Of a stretch of 64,000 bases of DNA, positions 50,689 through 59,932 are shown piece by piece. Source of the DNA: an uncultured bacterium. Its GTDB lineage: Bacteria; Bacteroidota; Bacteroidia; Bacteroidales; Rikenellaceae. Location: NCBI GenBank assembly GCA_905214725.1, contig CAJMNH010000007.1, forward strand, positions 52,978 to 116,977, written 5' to 3'. Below the pieces are notes generated by a model. The model did no database searches. It worked only from the letters and a program-made list of their open reading frames with translations, and had not been told where the DNA came from. The translations under genes and the position numbers were made by a program. The first letter of the stretch is position 1; each line of letters opens with the position of its first letter.

Positions 50689-51537
50689 ATGGTAAAAGAC
50701 CCCAAAATAACGGCGGCGCTGATCTACGACTTCGACGGGACGCTGGCGCCCGGCAACATGCAGGAGTACGATTTCATTCCCGCCGTGGGACAGAGCAACA
50801 AGGAGTTTTGGAACGACGCCAACTCGCTGGCCGAGGAGCAGGACGCCGACATGACGCTCACCTACATGGCCAAGATGCTCGATGCGGCCCGCGCGCGCAA
50901 GTTGTCGCTGCGCCGCGAAGCCTTTCAGGAGTCGGGACGCAACATCACGCTTTTCCCCGGCGTGAAGGAGTGGTTCGGCCGCATCAACGCCTATGCCGCC
51001 GAGCGGGGCGTGCGCGTGCTGCACTACATCAACTCGTCGGGATTGAAGGAGATGATCGAGGGTACGCCCATCGCCCACGAGTTCCGCAAGATTTACGCCT
51101 GCTCGTTTCTCTACGACGTGGACGGCATCGCTTATTGGCCCGGCGTGGCGGTCAATTACACCAACAAGACGCAGTTTATCTTCAAGATCAACAAGGGAGT
51201 CGAATCGGTCTCGGACTGCAAATTGGTCAATCAGTACATCGAGGAGCGGGAGCGCCCCGTGCCTTTCAGCCGCATGATTTATGTAGGCGACGGCACGACC
51301 GACATCCCCTGCATGCGGCTGGTGAAGAATTTCGGCGGTCACTCGATCGCGGTCTACAATCCCGCTTCGTCGAAGGTGGGGCGCAAGGATCTCGCATCGC
51401 TCATCCGTGACAACCGCGTCAACCACGTGTGCGCCGCCGATTATACGGAAGGGGCGGAGATGGATCGGTTGGTGAAGCTGATCATCGACAAGATCGCTGT
51501 CGATTCCGAATTGCAGCAACTCGAAATTCCGCGTTGA
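50689..51537 (+). CDS. HAD superfamily hydrolase
   Basis: A 282-residue cytoplasmic phosphatase-like protein. HAD motif I is LIYDFDGTLAPG (DxDGT), motif II is in LHYINSSGLKEM, and motif IV is in YVGDGTTDIPCM. The cap domain is helical and inserted after motif I. The substrate is not identifiable; similarity to phosphoserine phosphatase-type HADs is general. It is followed 9 bases later by rdgB and lies 23 bases after the patatin gene, so the three are probably co-transcribed. Confidence 0.85.
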   Translation: MVKDPKITAALIYDFDGTLAPGNMQEYDFIPAVGQSNKEFWNDANSLAEEQDADMTLTYMAKMLDAARARKLSLRREAFQESGRNITLFPGVKEWFGRINAYAAERGVRVLHYINSSGLKEMIEGTPIAHEFRKIYACSFLYDVDGIAYWPGVAVNYTNKTQFIFKINKGVESVSDCKLVNQYIEERERPVPFSRMIYVGDGTTDIPCMRLVKNFGGHSIAVYNPASSKVGRKDLASLIRDNRVNHVCAADYTEGAEMDRLVKLIIDKIAVDSELQQLEIPR

Positions 51538-51546
51538 CGGACGCCT

Positions 51547-52146
51547 ATGAAAATTGTCTTTGCAACCAACAACGCCCACAAGCTCGCCGAGGTGCAGGCC
51601 GTGCTGGGCGATGCCTATGAATTGGTAACGCCCCGCATGTGCGGCGTGACGGAGGAGATTCCCGAGGAGCAGGCGACGCTCGAAGGCAACGCTTCCGAAA
51701 AGTCGCACTATCTCTACGCCCGTACGGGGCTGGACTGTTTCGCCGACGATACGGGGTTGGAGGTCGAGGCGTTGGGCGGCGCTCCGGGCGTCCATTCGGC
51801 CCGCTATGCCTCCGACGGCCATGATTTTGCGGCCAACAACCGTCTGCTGCTACGCAATCTGGAGGGCGAGGCGAACCGCCGCGCGCGGTTCCGCACGGTT
51901 ATTTCGTTGCTCATAGGCGGCGAGGAACACCTCTTCGAAGGGTTCGTCGAAGGGCGGATCATCGATCACGAGAGCGGAGCCGAAGGATTCGGCTACGACC
52001 CGTTGTTCGTCCCCGACGGTTTCGACCGCACCTTCGCGGAGATGACGCCCGACGAGAAGAACGCCGTTTCGCACCGCGGCCGCGCCGTGCGCAAACTGGC
52101 CGAGTTTCTCCGCGGACACGTTGCCGACCGATCCCGAATCGAATGA
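51547..52146 (+). CDS. rdgB: XTP/dITP diphosphatase (RdgB/HAM1)
   Basis: A 199-residue house-cleaning enzyme that removes inosine and xanthosine triphosphates. Marks are KIVFATNNAHKLAEVQAVLG at the start, CFADDTGLEVEALGGAPGVHSARYA and GFGYDPLFVPDGFDRTFAEMTPDEKNAVSHRGRA near the end. The family length is normal. The sulfatase gene follows 24 bases later. Confidence 0.95.
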   Translation: MKIVFATNNAHKLAEVQAVLGDAYELVTPRMCGVTEEIPEEQATLEGNASEKSHYLYARTGLDCFADDTGLEVEALGGAPGVHSARYASDGHDFAANNRLLLRNLEGEANRRARFRTVISLLIGGEEHLFEGFVEGRIIDHESGAEGFGYDPLFVPDGFDRTFAEMTPDEKNAVSHRGRAVRKLAEFLRGHVADRSRIE

Positions 52147-52170
52147 CCGAAGAACCTTAAAACGATATTT

Positions 52171-53586
52171 ATGTCCGATAGAACCGCCGTCCTGCATTCG
52201 CTGCTGGCCTGTTCCGGCTCGCTGTTTGCGATCGGGACCGCGCAGGCGCAGCATGCTGCCCCTGTGCAGCGGCCCAACATTCTCTTCATTCTGACCGACG
52301 ACCAACGGTGGGACGCTGTGGGCTATGCCGGCAATCCGGTCGTTCAGACCCCGAATATCGATTCGCTCGCCCATGAAGGCGTCTGCTTCCGCAACGCCTT
52401 TGTCACGACGCCCATCAGCGCCGCCAGTCGGGCTTCGTTGCTTACGGGCATGTACGAGCGTACGCACGGCTATACATTCCGTCAGGGGCCGCTCAAGGAG
52501 CCTTACATGCAGCAGTCCTATCCCGTTCTGCTGCACGACAACGGGTATACGACCGCCTATTTCGGGAAATTCGGCGTCACCTACCCCGGTGCGCAAAAAC
52601 TTTTCGATGTGGCCGATCACTATGACCGGAGAAGCAAGAACCCCGATCGCAGGGGCTATTTCTACAAGACCATCGACGGCGATACGGTGCACCTGACCCG
52701 CTACACCGGTTACGAAGCACAGAACTTTCTGCGTGAAGTCGACGCGTCGAAACCGTTCTGTCTGTCGCTCGGATTCAGCGCGCCTCACGCCCACGATCCT
52801 GCGCCGGAGCAGTATTTCTGGCAGCCGTGGGCCGATTCGCTCTACCGCGGCATTACGATCGCGCCGCCTCTGCTGGCCGAAGACCGCTATTTCGAGGAGT
52901 TGCCCGAAGCGGTGCGCAAGGGGTACAACCGCGTGCGTTGGACGTGGCGTTACGACACGCCCGAGAAGTACCAGCACAGCGTCAAGGGGTATTACCGCAT
53001 GATTTCGGAGATCGACCGCGAGGTGGGGGCCATCCGGCAGATACTGCGCGAGCGGGGTCTTGACCGGAATACGATCATTATCTTCATGGGCGACAACGGG
53101 TTCTTTCTCGGCGAACGGCAGTTGGCCGGCAAGTGGCTGATGTACGACCGTTCGCTGCGGGTGCCGATGCTCGTCTTCGACCCGCGCGGCCGCAATCCCC
53201 GCGAAGTGGAGGACATGGTGCTCAATATCGACATTCCGGCGACGATCCTCGATGCTGCGGGCGTGACGGTTCCCGACGTTTATCAGGGAACCAGCCTGCT
53301 GGGTTACGCCTACGGCAAGGCGCCGGCTTCCGGCCGCCAGTCGTTCCTGTGCGAACATCTTTGGGAGCTGGACGAAATCCCTTCGAGCGAAGGCATCCGC
53401 ACCGAACGGTGGAAATATCTGCGTTACCGCTTTATTCCCGGTTGGGAGGAGCTTTACGACCTTGCGTCCGATCCCGAGGAGGCGGTCAATCTGGCCGGTA
53501 ATCCGGCCTTCGGCGAGACGTTGGAGGAGTTGCGGCGGGAGTGCGACCGGCAGATCGAACACTACGTTTCGCTGCGCCGCCACTGA
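52171..53586 (+). CDS. Exported sulfatase (S-type active site)
   Basis: A 471-residue sulfatase of the S1 family, with an N-terminal hydrophobic export segment (about 10-30). The metal-binding start is NILFILTDDQRWDAVGY. The active-site motif SAASRASLLTG has Ser in the position turned into formylglycine and Ala in the third place; S-type enzymes need an anaerobic maturase (anSME), which is not in the window. GDNGFFLGER and DLASDPEEAVNLAG are other family marks. The substrate cannot be told; gut Bacteroidetes use such enzymes on mucin and host or algal sulfated glycans. No sugar-degrading genes are adjacent. Confidence 0.9.
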   Translation: MSDRTAVLHSLLACSGSLFAIGTAQAQHAAPVQRPNILFILTDDQRWDAVGYAGNPVVQTPNIDSLAHEGVCFRNAFVTTPISAASRASLLTGMYERTHGYTFRQGPLKEPYMQQSYPVLLHDNGYTTAYFGKFGVTYPGAQKLFDVADHYDRRSKNPDRRGYFYKTIDGDTVHLTRYTGYEAQNFLREVDASKPFCLSLGFSAPHAHDPAPEQYFWQPWADSLYRGITIAPPLLAEDRYFEELPEAVRKGYNRVRWTWRYDTPEKYQHSVKGYYRMISEIDREVGAIRQILRERGLDRNTIIIFMGDNGFFLGERQLAGKWLMYDRSLRVPMLVFDPRGRNPREVEDMVLNIDIPATILDAAGVTVPDVYQGTSLLGYAYGKAPASGRQSFLCEHLWELDEIPSSEGIRTERWKYLRYRFIPGWEELYDLASDPEEAVNLAGNPAFGETLEELRRECDRQIEHYVSLRRH

Positions 53587-53794
53587 TCCGGTTCTGTGAA
53601 CGCTTTCGGAGGAAGTACAGGCTTCGGGGCGAGCCGGACGGAATATTTTCCGAAGAATCCGGTCTGTTCGGTTTTTTTGCTCTTTTGTGCCGGACTGAAG
53701 TAAAAATGCGGAATCTACCGACGAATTGCAATCATTCTGCGTCTCAAAAGTTTCGGATCGTTGTTTCGGGCGGAACCGAATGACTCTCACCGGA

Positions 53795-53825
53795 TTTGCT
53801 TTTCTGCGAAAAAAGCGTATCTTTG
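53795..53825 (+). promoter_or_regulatory. Consensus promoter of the C9-tract lipoprotein gene
   Basis: TTTG at 53795-53798, a 19-base spacer and TATCTTTG at 53818-53825 fit the Bacteroidetes consensus. The transcript would start about 53832 and give an 85-base leader before ATG 53918. The rest of the gap 53587-53794 holds no recognised gene. Confidence 0.8.
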
Positions 53826-53917
53826 CCATAAAGGGTCGGCACCGAAAGGTGACCGGCTTTGTTGCGCCCTATGATTAGGATATGCTGAACCAATTATTCA
53901 CTAAACCCAAATTATTT

Positions 53918-56068
53918 ATGAAGCACTTTTTCTTATGGAGCCTGACACTGGCGGCTTGTCTGCTGGGTGCTTGCTCGGACGATTACGACGACACGGAATT
54001 ACGAACCGGGTTGAACGACCTGAAAGACCGCGTCGCGAAACTGGAAACGCAGTTGACGAAGCTCAACGGCGAGATCACGACGATGGACGCGCTGGTGAAA
54101 AAGCTCGAAGGCAACGTCTCGGTGGTGAAGGTCGAGCCGAGTACGGACGGCAAGAGCTACACGATCTACTTCTCGGACGATACGAAGGCCACGATTACGA
54201 ACGGCAAGGACGGCGCGGCGGGTAAAGACGCTCCGGTGATCGGCGTGAAGGAGGAGAACGGCGTTTACTACTGGGCTCAGACGATCGGCGGTGAGACGAC
54301 GATCATCACGGTCGGCGGCGAAAAGCTCCGCGTAACGGCCGAAATTACCCCCCCCCGACTCTCTGTGGACGATGAAGGTTACTGGCAGGTAAGCTATGAC
54401 GGCGGCACGCAGTGGGAGCGGATCAAAGATGCCGCGGGCGATCCTGTGAAGGCGATCACGGACGACGGGTCGTCGATTCGGGATTCGTTCTTCAGCGCGG
54501 TTACGCAGGATGACGACAATGTCTATTTCACGCTGACCGACGGCTCCGTAATTACGGTCGCCAAACGCACCGACTTTTACCTGATTCTGCGCAAGGCGCC
54601 CGATGTGGCCCCCTTCGTCTTCGGTGAAACCAAGACCTATGAAATCGAGAGCGCGGGTGTGACGGAGACGATCCTCACCAAGCCCGACGGCTGGCGCGTA
54701 TCCTTGAAAGATGACGTGCTGAGCGTGACGGCTCCCGCGGCCGATGCGACGGGTTACGAGGCCGAAGGCACGGTGGCCGTGATCTATTTCGACGGCGCGG
54801 AGCGCAGCTCGGTCGCCAAGCTGGGCGTCGTGGTGGACAAGAGCCAGACGGGCGTGACCGAGGGCGACGACTTCACCGTCGAGATTACCGAGGTGACCGA
54901 TAAGAGCGTCACGGCGACCATTACGCCGAAGGATGCGTCGATCTACTACAATGTTGCGGCTTACGATGCTGCGGTATTCGACGAGAAGGGCGAGACGGCT
55001 GTCGTCAACGAACTGAAAGCTATGTTTGATTACTATGTTTCGGCGGGCTATTGGAATGATGGCTATCGCGATATGTATCTGCACAATGGAACATACGCCT
55101 ATTCTACACCGCCGGCGGCTCCGCTGACGGCCGGCAAATCCTACTATCTGATCGCCTTCGGTTTGGAAGAGGGTGCTTCGGCCATGACCGTGACTACCGC
55201 TGTGATGAAGGTGCCGTTCAAGACGACCACGCCGGTGGTGATCAACACGAAATATCGGGTCAATGTAAACAACATCACGTGGTACGGTGCCGAGTACAGT
55301 GTGGTACCGACTGATGACCTGCACTATTTCCACGGAATCGTCAAGAAATCGACCTTCACCGACAAGGACGGCAATCTGCTCTCCGATGCCGAGGTGGCCG
55401 CCGCTTATGTCAAGGAGTACGAGTTGCGTTACTATAAAGATCTGTACGAGGGCGAAAGACCTGTCAAATGGACGGATATCTCCTCCTATGGTACGCAGCA
55501 TCAGATGGTTCCCCGCGTTTGGGAGCGAGAAAATCCGCTGATTTCGGAAGCGATCAAGCCGCTGGTTGCCGAAACGGATTATTGCCTGATCGTCTTCGGC
55601 GTCGACGGAAAGGAGCTGCGTACGGATGTGGTGAAGAAGGAGTTCCGCACGCCGGCTTTCACCCCGACCGAGGATTGCACGTTTAAAATCGATGTGACGG
55701 TATCGCGTCAGAATCTGGCCATCAAGGTCGAACCTTCGAACAAGAACCTGACCTACATCTGCCATATCGACACCAGCAGCAATTATTATGATTTCGAGAC
55801 GGACGCGCAGTATGCGGCCGACGACCTCTTCTGGACGAAGTACAATCTCAAGGAGGGTCAGACGCTCTCCGGCGAGTTGCTGACGGGTACCGTCGAGATG
55901 AAGGCCGAAAATCTGTGGGCTTCGACGGGTTATGTAGTCTACGCCTATGGTTGTACGGCCGACGGCGTGATTACCACGCCGCTCATGCATGTCCGCGTAC
56001 TGACCGAGGCGGGTTCGGATACGCCTCCTACGACCGCTTCCAGCCCCCGTTTGGTTCGGGTGCGTTAG
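53918..56068 (+). CDS. Surface lipoprotein with N-terminal DUF4988-like region and a C9 tract
   Basis: A 716-residue lipoprotein; lipobox LLGACS with Cys about 19. Next come a short acidic stretch (DDYDDTE), a coiled coil (LNDLKDRVAKLETQLTKLNG) and a collagen-like GKDGAAGKDAP piece, as in the DUF4988/PL29-like N-terminal region. Repeated beta domains (Fn3/Ig-like, with VTEGDDFTVEITEVTDKSVTA) fill the rest. Nine C occur in a row at 54348-54356 (codons Ile-Thr-Pro-Pro-Arg, about residue 144). Adding or removing one C brings a stop within about 16 codons, so expression could be phase-variable. ATG 53918 was preferred to 53882 because only it gives a clean lipoprotein signal. Confidence 0.85.
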   Translation: MKHFFLWSLTLAACLLGACSDDYDDTELRTGLNDLKDRVAKLETQLTKLNGEITTMDALVKKLEGNVSVVKVEPSTDGKSYTIYFSDDTKATITNGKDGAAGKDAPVIGVKEENGVYYWAQTIGGETTIITVGGEKLRVTAEITPPRLSVDDEGYWQVSYDGGTQWERIKDAAGDPVKAITDDGSSIRDSFFSAVTQDDDNVYFTLTDGSVITVAKRTDFYLILRKAPDVAPFVFGETKTYEIESAGVTETILTKPDGWRVSLKDDVLSVTAPAADATGYEAEGTVAVIYFDGAERSSVAKLGVVVDKSQTGVTEGDDFTVEITEVTDKSVTATITPKDASIYYNVAAYDAAVFDEKGETAVVNELKAMFDYYVSAGYWNDGYRDMYLHNGTYAYSTPPAAPLTAGKSYYLIAFGLEEGASAMTVTTAVMKVPFKTTTPVVINTKYRVNVNNITWYGAEYSVVPTDDLHYFHGIVKKSTFTDKDGNLLSDAEVAAAYVKEYELRYYKDLYEGERPVKWTDISSYGTQHQMVPRVWERENPLISEAIKPLVAETDYCLIVFGVDGKELRTDVVKKEFRTPAFTPTEDCTFKIDVTVSRQNLAIKVEPSNKNLTYICHIDTSSNYYDFETDAQYAADDLFWTKYNLKEGQTLSGELLTGTVEMKAENLWASTGYVVYAYGCTADGVITTPLMHVRVLTEAGSDTPPTTASSPRLVRVR
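54348..54356. repeat. C9 homopolymer inside a lipoprotein gene
   Basis: Nine C in a row. With 8 C the frame reads TPPDSLWTMKVTGR then stop; with 10 C it reads TPPPTLCGR then stop. This is the usual signature of slipped-strand phase variation. Confidence 0.9.
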
Positions 56069-56085
56069 TTCCGATCTGAAAATTG

Positions 56086-56119
56086 AAAAGCCCCGACTCA
56101 CATGAGTCGGGGCTTTTTT
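56086..56119. terminator. Bidirectional terminator between the lipoprotein and pth
   Basis: A near-perfect stem (AAAAGCCCCGACTC with GAGTCGGGGCTTTT) followed by T6 on the plus strand and an A/T-rich tail on the other. It sits between two convergent genes. Confidence 0.95.
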
Positions 56120-56139
56120 ACGGTTCGGCGATTGCCGGA

Positions 56140-56703
56140 TTACTTCTTGTTATAGAGATTCATCGTGCGTTCGGCGCCGATCGTGACGAAGGAGAGGATG
56201 GCCTCGGTGAAGAGTTTCAGCCGTTCGGGCAGGGCTTTGCGCTCTTCGTCCGACCACGAGCCCAGCACGTAATCCACCTGCTGCCCGCGGGCGAAGTCGC
56301 CGCCGATGCCGAAACGGATACGGGCGTATTCCTCCGTACCCAGCAGCTCGGTGATGTTTTTCAGCCCGTTATGTCCTCCGGGGCTTCCTTTCGGCCGCAT
56401 CCGCAGCGTGCCGAAGGGCAGTGCGATGTCGTCCACCACAACCAACAGATTCTCCGGCGCGATCTTCTCGGCTTCCATCCAATAGCGGACGGCTTTGCCG
56501 GAAAGGTTCATGTAGGTCGAAGGCTTCAACAGCACGAGCGTGCGTCCCTTGTGACGCAACTCGGCCGTCGCGCCGTAACGACTCGTCGTAAAAGCGATGT
56601 TGGACTGCTCGGCTAAGCAGTCCAACACCTTGAATCCGATGTTGTGGCGGGTGTCGGCATATTCGGCGCCGATATTTCCCAATCCTACAACGAGGTATTT
56701 CAT
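56140..56703 (-). CDS. pth: Peptidyl-tRNA hydrolase
   Basis: A 187-residue enzyme that frees tRNA from stalled peptides. Marks are YLVVGLGNIGAEYADTRHNIGF with the catalytic His, LLKPSTYMNLSGKAVRYW, VVVDDIALPFGTLRMRPKGSPGGHNGLKNI and RIRFGIGGD. It lies 48 bases after rplY on the same strand; rplY and pth are a widespread pair. Confidence 0.96.
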   Translation of the reverse strand: MKYLVVGLGNIGAEYADTRHNIGFKVLDCLAEQSNIAFTTSRYGATAELRHKGRTLVLLKPSTYMNLSGKAVRYWMEAEKIAPENLLVVVDDIALPFGTLRMRPKGSPGGHNGLKNITELLGTEEYARIRFGIGGDFARGQQVDYVLGSWSDEERKALPERLKLFTEAILSFVTIGAERTMNLYNKK

Positions 56704-56751
56704 CGTCCGTATTTTTTCGGGTTCGACAATCGTTTACCTCCCGATTCCCGA

Positions 56752-57327
56752 CTACTGAGCGGCCTGCTCGGCGGCGCCGCGCGAAGCGCGCGTTACGCGG
56801 ACTGCGCAGACGGCTGCAGTGGCGGGGGTGAGGAACTTCAAATCGGACGATTTGAGGTCGCCTACGAAGATCGTTTTGCCTACGCCCAGCGTCGTTACGT
56901 CCACGATGATTTCGTCGGGCAGCTTGTCTACCATACCGCTGACGTAGATCTTGCGGGTCGTGAGGACGAGCTTACCGCCCACTTTCACGCCCTCGGCGTT
57001 GCCGGTCAGACGGACCGGAATGCTGATGGCCACGGGTTTGCCTTCCTGCACGCGGTAGAAATCGATGTGGAGAATCTCCTCGCGTACGGGGTGGAACTGC
57101 ACTTCGCGCATCACGGCCTTTTCGGTCTTGCCGTCGATCGTCAGTTCGACGATGTAGGAGTTGGGCGTGTAGATCAGCGGTTTGAGCGCTTTCGCGTCCA
57201 CGCTGAACGATACGGTTTCGCCGCCTCCGTAGAGGACACAGGGTACCTGACCCTCGCGGCGGATCGCGCGGCTGGCCTTCTTGCCGAAGTCGGCGCGCGG
57301 AGTTGCCTCGATTTTGAGAGTTTGCAT
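56752..57327 (-). CDS. rplY: 50S ribosomal protein L25 (CTC form)
   Basis: A 191-residue two-domain L25/CTC protein that binds 5S rRNA. The start MQTLKIEATPRADFGKKASRAIRREGQVPCVLYGG is the L25 core; FHPVREEILHIDFYRV and GVKVGGKLVLTTRKIYVSGMVDKLPDEIIVDVTTLGVG belong to the C-terminal CTC domain. The tail is Ala/Arg-rich. The frame extends 17 codons upstream, but MQTLK is the family start. Promoter: TATCTTTG at 57414-57421, preceded at 18 bases by TTTG (57440-57443), both read leftward. It is followed by pth. Confidence 0.95.
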   Translation of the reverse strand: MQTLKIEATPRADFGKKASRAIRREGQVPCVLYGGGETVSFSVDAKALKPLIYTPNSYIVELTIDGKTEKAVMREVQFHPVREEILHIDFYRVQEGKPVAISIPVRLTGNAEGVKVGGKLVLTTRKIYVSGMVDKLPDEIIVDVTTLGVGKTIFVGDLKSSDLKFLTPATAAVCAVRVTRASRGAAEQAAQ

Positions 57328-57413
57328 AATTTTTTTGTTTTTTAAGTTGTTACCTCGGGCGCCGCTCAGTTCCGGCATTGTGTCGGGACCCCTCGGCGCT
57401 TGCTTTCGTGCGG

Positions 57414-57443
57414 CAAAGATACGATTTTTTATCGAAAAACAAA
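57414..57443 (-). promoter_or_regulatory. Promoter of rplY-pth
   Basis: Read on the minus strand: TTTG (57440-57443), 18-base spacer, TATCTTTG (57414-57421). The transcript would start about 57407, giving a leader of about 80 bases. Confidence 0.75.
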
Positions 57444-57587
57444 TTCCCGCAGCCGAACTTTTCTTACGGTCAAGTCGTTGCCGGCTGCGGGAGTCGGATG
57501 GAACGCCGCTATTCGAAGCGGACTTCGGCGCGTTTTCTTCGCGAAGGTTGGGTAATTTTTCATATATTTGTCAAAATTTATCATCAG

Positions 57588-58562
57588 ATGGAGGATTTTT
57601 TATTGCGTGCCGAGCACGTCTCGAAGCATTATGCCGGCCATACGGCGCTCGACGACGTGTCGCTCGACATTCCGCGCGGGTCGGTTTACGGTCTGCTGGG
57701 ACCCAACGGCGCCGGTAAGACGACCCTGATTCGCATCATCAATCGCATTACGGCTCCCGACGAGGGGCGCGTGCTCTTCAACGGGCGGCCTCTTCTGCCC
57801 GACGACGTGAAGCGCATCGGCTATCTGCCCGAGGAGCGCGGACTCTATAAGAAAATGAAGGTGGGCGAGCAGGCGCTCTTTTTCGCACGGCTCAAGGGTT
57901 TGTCGCGCGCCGAGGCGACACGACGTCTGCGGGTCTGGTTCGATAAGTTCGACATCGCGTCGTGGTGGAACCGCCGCATCGATGAACTGTCGAAGGGAAT
58001 GGCGCAGAAGGTGCAGTTCATCGTCACGGTGCTGCACGAACCCGAGTTGCTGATCTTCGACGAGCCCTTCTCGGGGTTCGACCCGATCAACGCCAACCTG
58101 CTCAAAAACGAGATTCTGGGGTTGCGCGATCGGGGTGCGACGGTCATCTTCTCGACCCACAACATGTCGTCGGTCGAGGAGGTGTGCGACCACATCACGC
58201 TCATCAACCGTTCGCGAAACATCCTTTCGGGGCCCGTCGACGAGATCCGCCGCCGTCACGGCGAAAATCTCTTCCGTCTCGAATACAGGGGCGACGAGGT
58301 TGCGCTCAGGCAGGCTCTTGCCGGTCGCTGCGAAGTGCTGGCGTCGTCCGCTGACGCGCCGGCCGAAGAGGGACAGATCGTGTTGCATGCTTCGCCGGAG
58401 GGCGCTCCTGAATTGCAGTCGCTGACGATTCACGTCGCCGATGACGCTGCGCTGCGCGGAGTGATCGCCGCCGCGAACGAGACGGTGGCGCTGCGCTCCT
58501 TCGCCGAGGAGATTCCCTCGATGAACGACATCTTCATACGGGCCGTAAACGGCTCCTTATAG
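57588..58562 (+). CDS. ABC transporter ATP-binding subunit (NatA-like)
   Basis: A 324-residue ATPase. The N-terminal about 220 residues have Walker A GPNGAGKTTLIR, the signature region ELSKGMAQKVQF (ABC signature LSKGM), Walker B LLIFDEPFSGFD and the H-loop STHNM. The C-terminal about 100 residues (DUF4162) are typical of NatA/CcmA-type exporters of ions or drugs. The start ATG 57588 is preceded by a TATATTTG -7 element (57563-57570); longer in-frame starts lie upstream of it and were rejected. The permease gene follows 23 bases later. Confidence 0.92.
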   Translation: MEDFLLRAEHVSKHYAGHTALDDVSLDIPRGSVYGLLGPNGAGKTTLIRIINRITAPDEGRVLFNGRPLLPDDVKRIGYLPEERGLYKKMKVGEQALFFARLKGLSRAEATRRLRVWFDKFDIASWWNRRIDELSKGMAQKVQFIVTVLHEPELLIFDEPFSGFDPINANLLKNEILGLRDRGATVIFSTHNMSSVEEVCDHITLINRSRNILSGPVDEIRRRHGENLFRLEYRGDEVALRQALAGRCEVLASSADAPAEEGQIVLHASPEGAPELQSLTIHVADDAALRGVIAAANETVALRSFAEEIPSMNDIFIRAVNGSL

Positions 58563-58585
58563 TTGACGATTAATAATTACACACT

Positions 58586-59902
58586 ATGTCGAATATATGG
58601 TTAATCGTGGCTCGCGAGTTCAACGAGCGCGTCCGCAAGAAATCCTTCATCGTCACCACGCTGCTGATGCCCGTGCTGATGCTCGGACTGATGATGGCGC
58701 CGGCGCTGATGATGCGTTATGCATCGGGTGAGACCAAGACCATCGTGGTCGTCGACCGCAGCGGTCTGGTGGCGCAGCATTTGGAGAGCGGTGAAGATGT
58801 CCGCTTCGAACTTTCGGATCTGCCCGTCGATACGGCGCGCCGCGTGATGATCGACAAGTTCGGCGTGCTCGAAATCGGCGCCGACGTGCTCGCGAACCCC
58901 TCCGACGTGCGGCTGTATGCCAACTCCGCTTCATCGATGATGCTCGAGGAGAATTTGCGGAGCCAGATCGCCAAAGTGCTCGAACGCGAGAAACTGCGGG
59001 CTTATCAGATCGAAGACCTCGACCGGATCTTGGCCGACGTCAAGACCGACGTCAAGGTGCAGGTCGTCCGCAACGACAAGGGAGGGCCGTCGTCCGGTTC
59101 GTCGGCCGTTGCCGCAATGGTGGGGCTGGGGCTCGGCATGGTGCTCTACATGTTCCTGATGATCTACGGCGCGATGGTGATGCAGAGCGTCATCGAGGAG
59201 AAGTCGTCCCGCGTGTTGGAGGTCATCGTTTCGTCGGTGCGCCCCTTCGATCTGATGATGGGCAAGATTCTGGGTGTCGCCTCGGTTGCCGTGGTGCAGG
59301 TGCTTATCTGGGCCGTACTGGTCTGCGGCGTAGGTGCGACGGTAATGCCCCACGTGCTGCCCGCCGGCGCGATGGAGGCGGCTGCGGCCGTGCAGCAGGG
59401 CGGCGATGCGGCGGTGATCGCGGCGGGCGATTTCGATCCCGATACGCTCAGCGCCATCGCCGTAGCCACCGACATCGGTTATCTGGCGATGCTGTTCGGC
59501 TATTTGCTGCTCTTTATCGTGGGCGGCTACCTGCTCTATTCGGCAATGTTTGCGGCCATCGGTTCGGCGGTCGACAACGTGCAGGACGCCGCGCAGTTGC
59601 AGACTCCGATCATGATTCCCATCATTCTGGCCGTCATCGTCGAAATGTCGGTTCTGAACGATCCCAATTCATCGCTCGCGTTCTGGTTCTCGCTTATCCC
59701 CTTCACCTCGCCCGTGGTGATGATGGCGCGCATCCCCTACGGCATTCCGACATGGGAGATCGTGTTGTCGCTGGCACTGCTCTACGCCACCTTCGTGGGA
59801 ATGGTATGGCTCTCGGCCAAAATCTACCGCGTGGGCATCTTCATGTACGGCAAGAAACCGACGCTGCGCGAGATGTTCAAATGGATAAGATACAAATATT
59901 GA
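58586..59902 (+). CDS. ABC transporter permease (NatB/ABC-2 type)
   Basis: A 438-residue membrane subunit. The first span is at about 22-42 (SFIVTTLLMPVLMLGLMMAP) and is followed by a large extracytoplasmic domain (about 45-175). Five or so spans follow from GLGLGMVLYMFLMIYGAMVMQSVIEEKSSRVLEVIVSSV, which is the ABC-2 NatB motif. It ends with a basic tail (KKPTLREMFKWIRYKY). It forms a two-gene exporter with the preceding ATPase. Substrate unknown; NatAB exports Na+, others export drugs or lipids. Confidence 0.9.
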   Translation: MSNIWLIVAREFNERVRKKSFIVTTLLMPVLMLGLMMAPALMMRYASGETKTIVVVDRSGLVAQHLESGEDVRFELSDLPVDTARRVMIDKFGVLEIGADVLANPSDVRLYANSASSMMLEENLRSQIAKVLEREKLRAYQIEDLDRILADVKTDVKVQVVRNDKGGPSSGSSAVAAMVGLGLGMVLYMFLMIYGAMVMQSVIEEKSSRVLEVIVSSVRPFDLMMGKILGVASVAVVQVLIWAVLVCGVGATVMPHVLPAGAMEAAAAVQQGGDAAVIAAGDFDPDTLSAIAVATDIGYLAMLFGYLLLFIVGGYLLYSAMFAAIGSAVDNVQDAAQLQTPIMIPIILAVIVEMSVLNDPNSSLAFWFSLIPFTSPVVMMARIPYGIPTWEIVLSLALLYATFVGMVWLSAKIYRVGIFMYGKKPTLREMFKWIRYKY

Positions 59903-59932
59903 TGTTGCCAAAATTATAACCGAACCGACCTT

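Noticed and set aside
57447..57491. An inverted repeat CCCGCAGCCG / CGGCTGCGGG with a 25-base loop, considered as a terminator.
   Set aside because: It lies upstream of both flanking divergent genes, has no T tract and may simply be chance.
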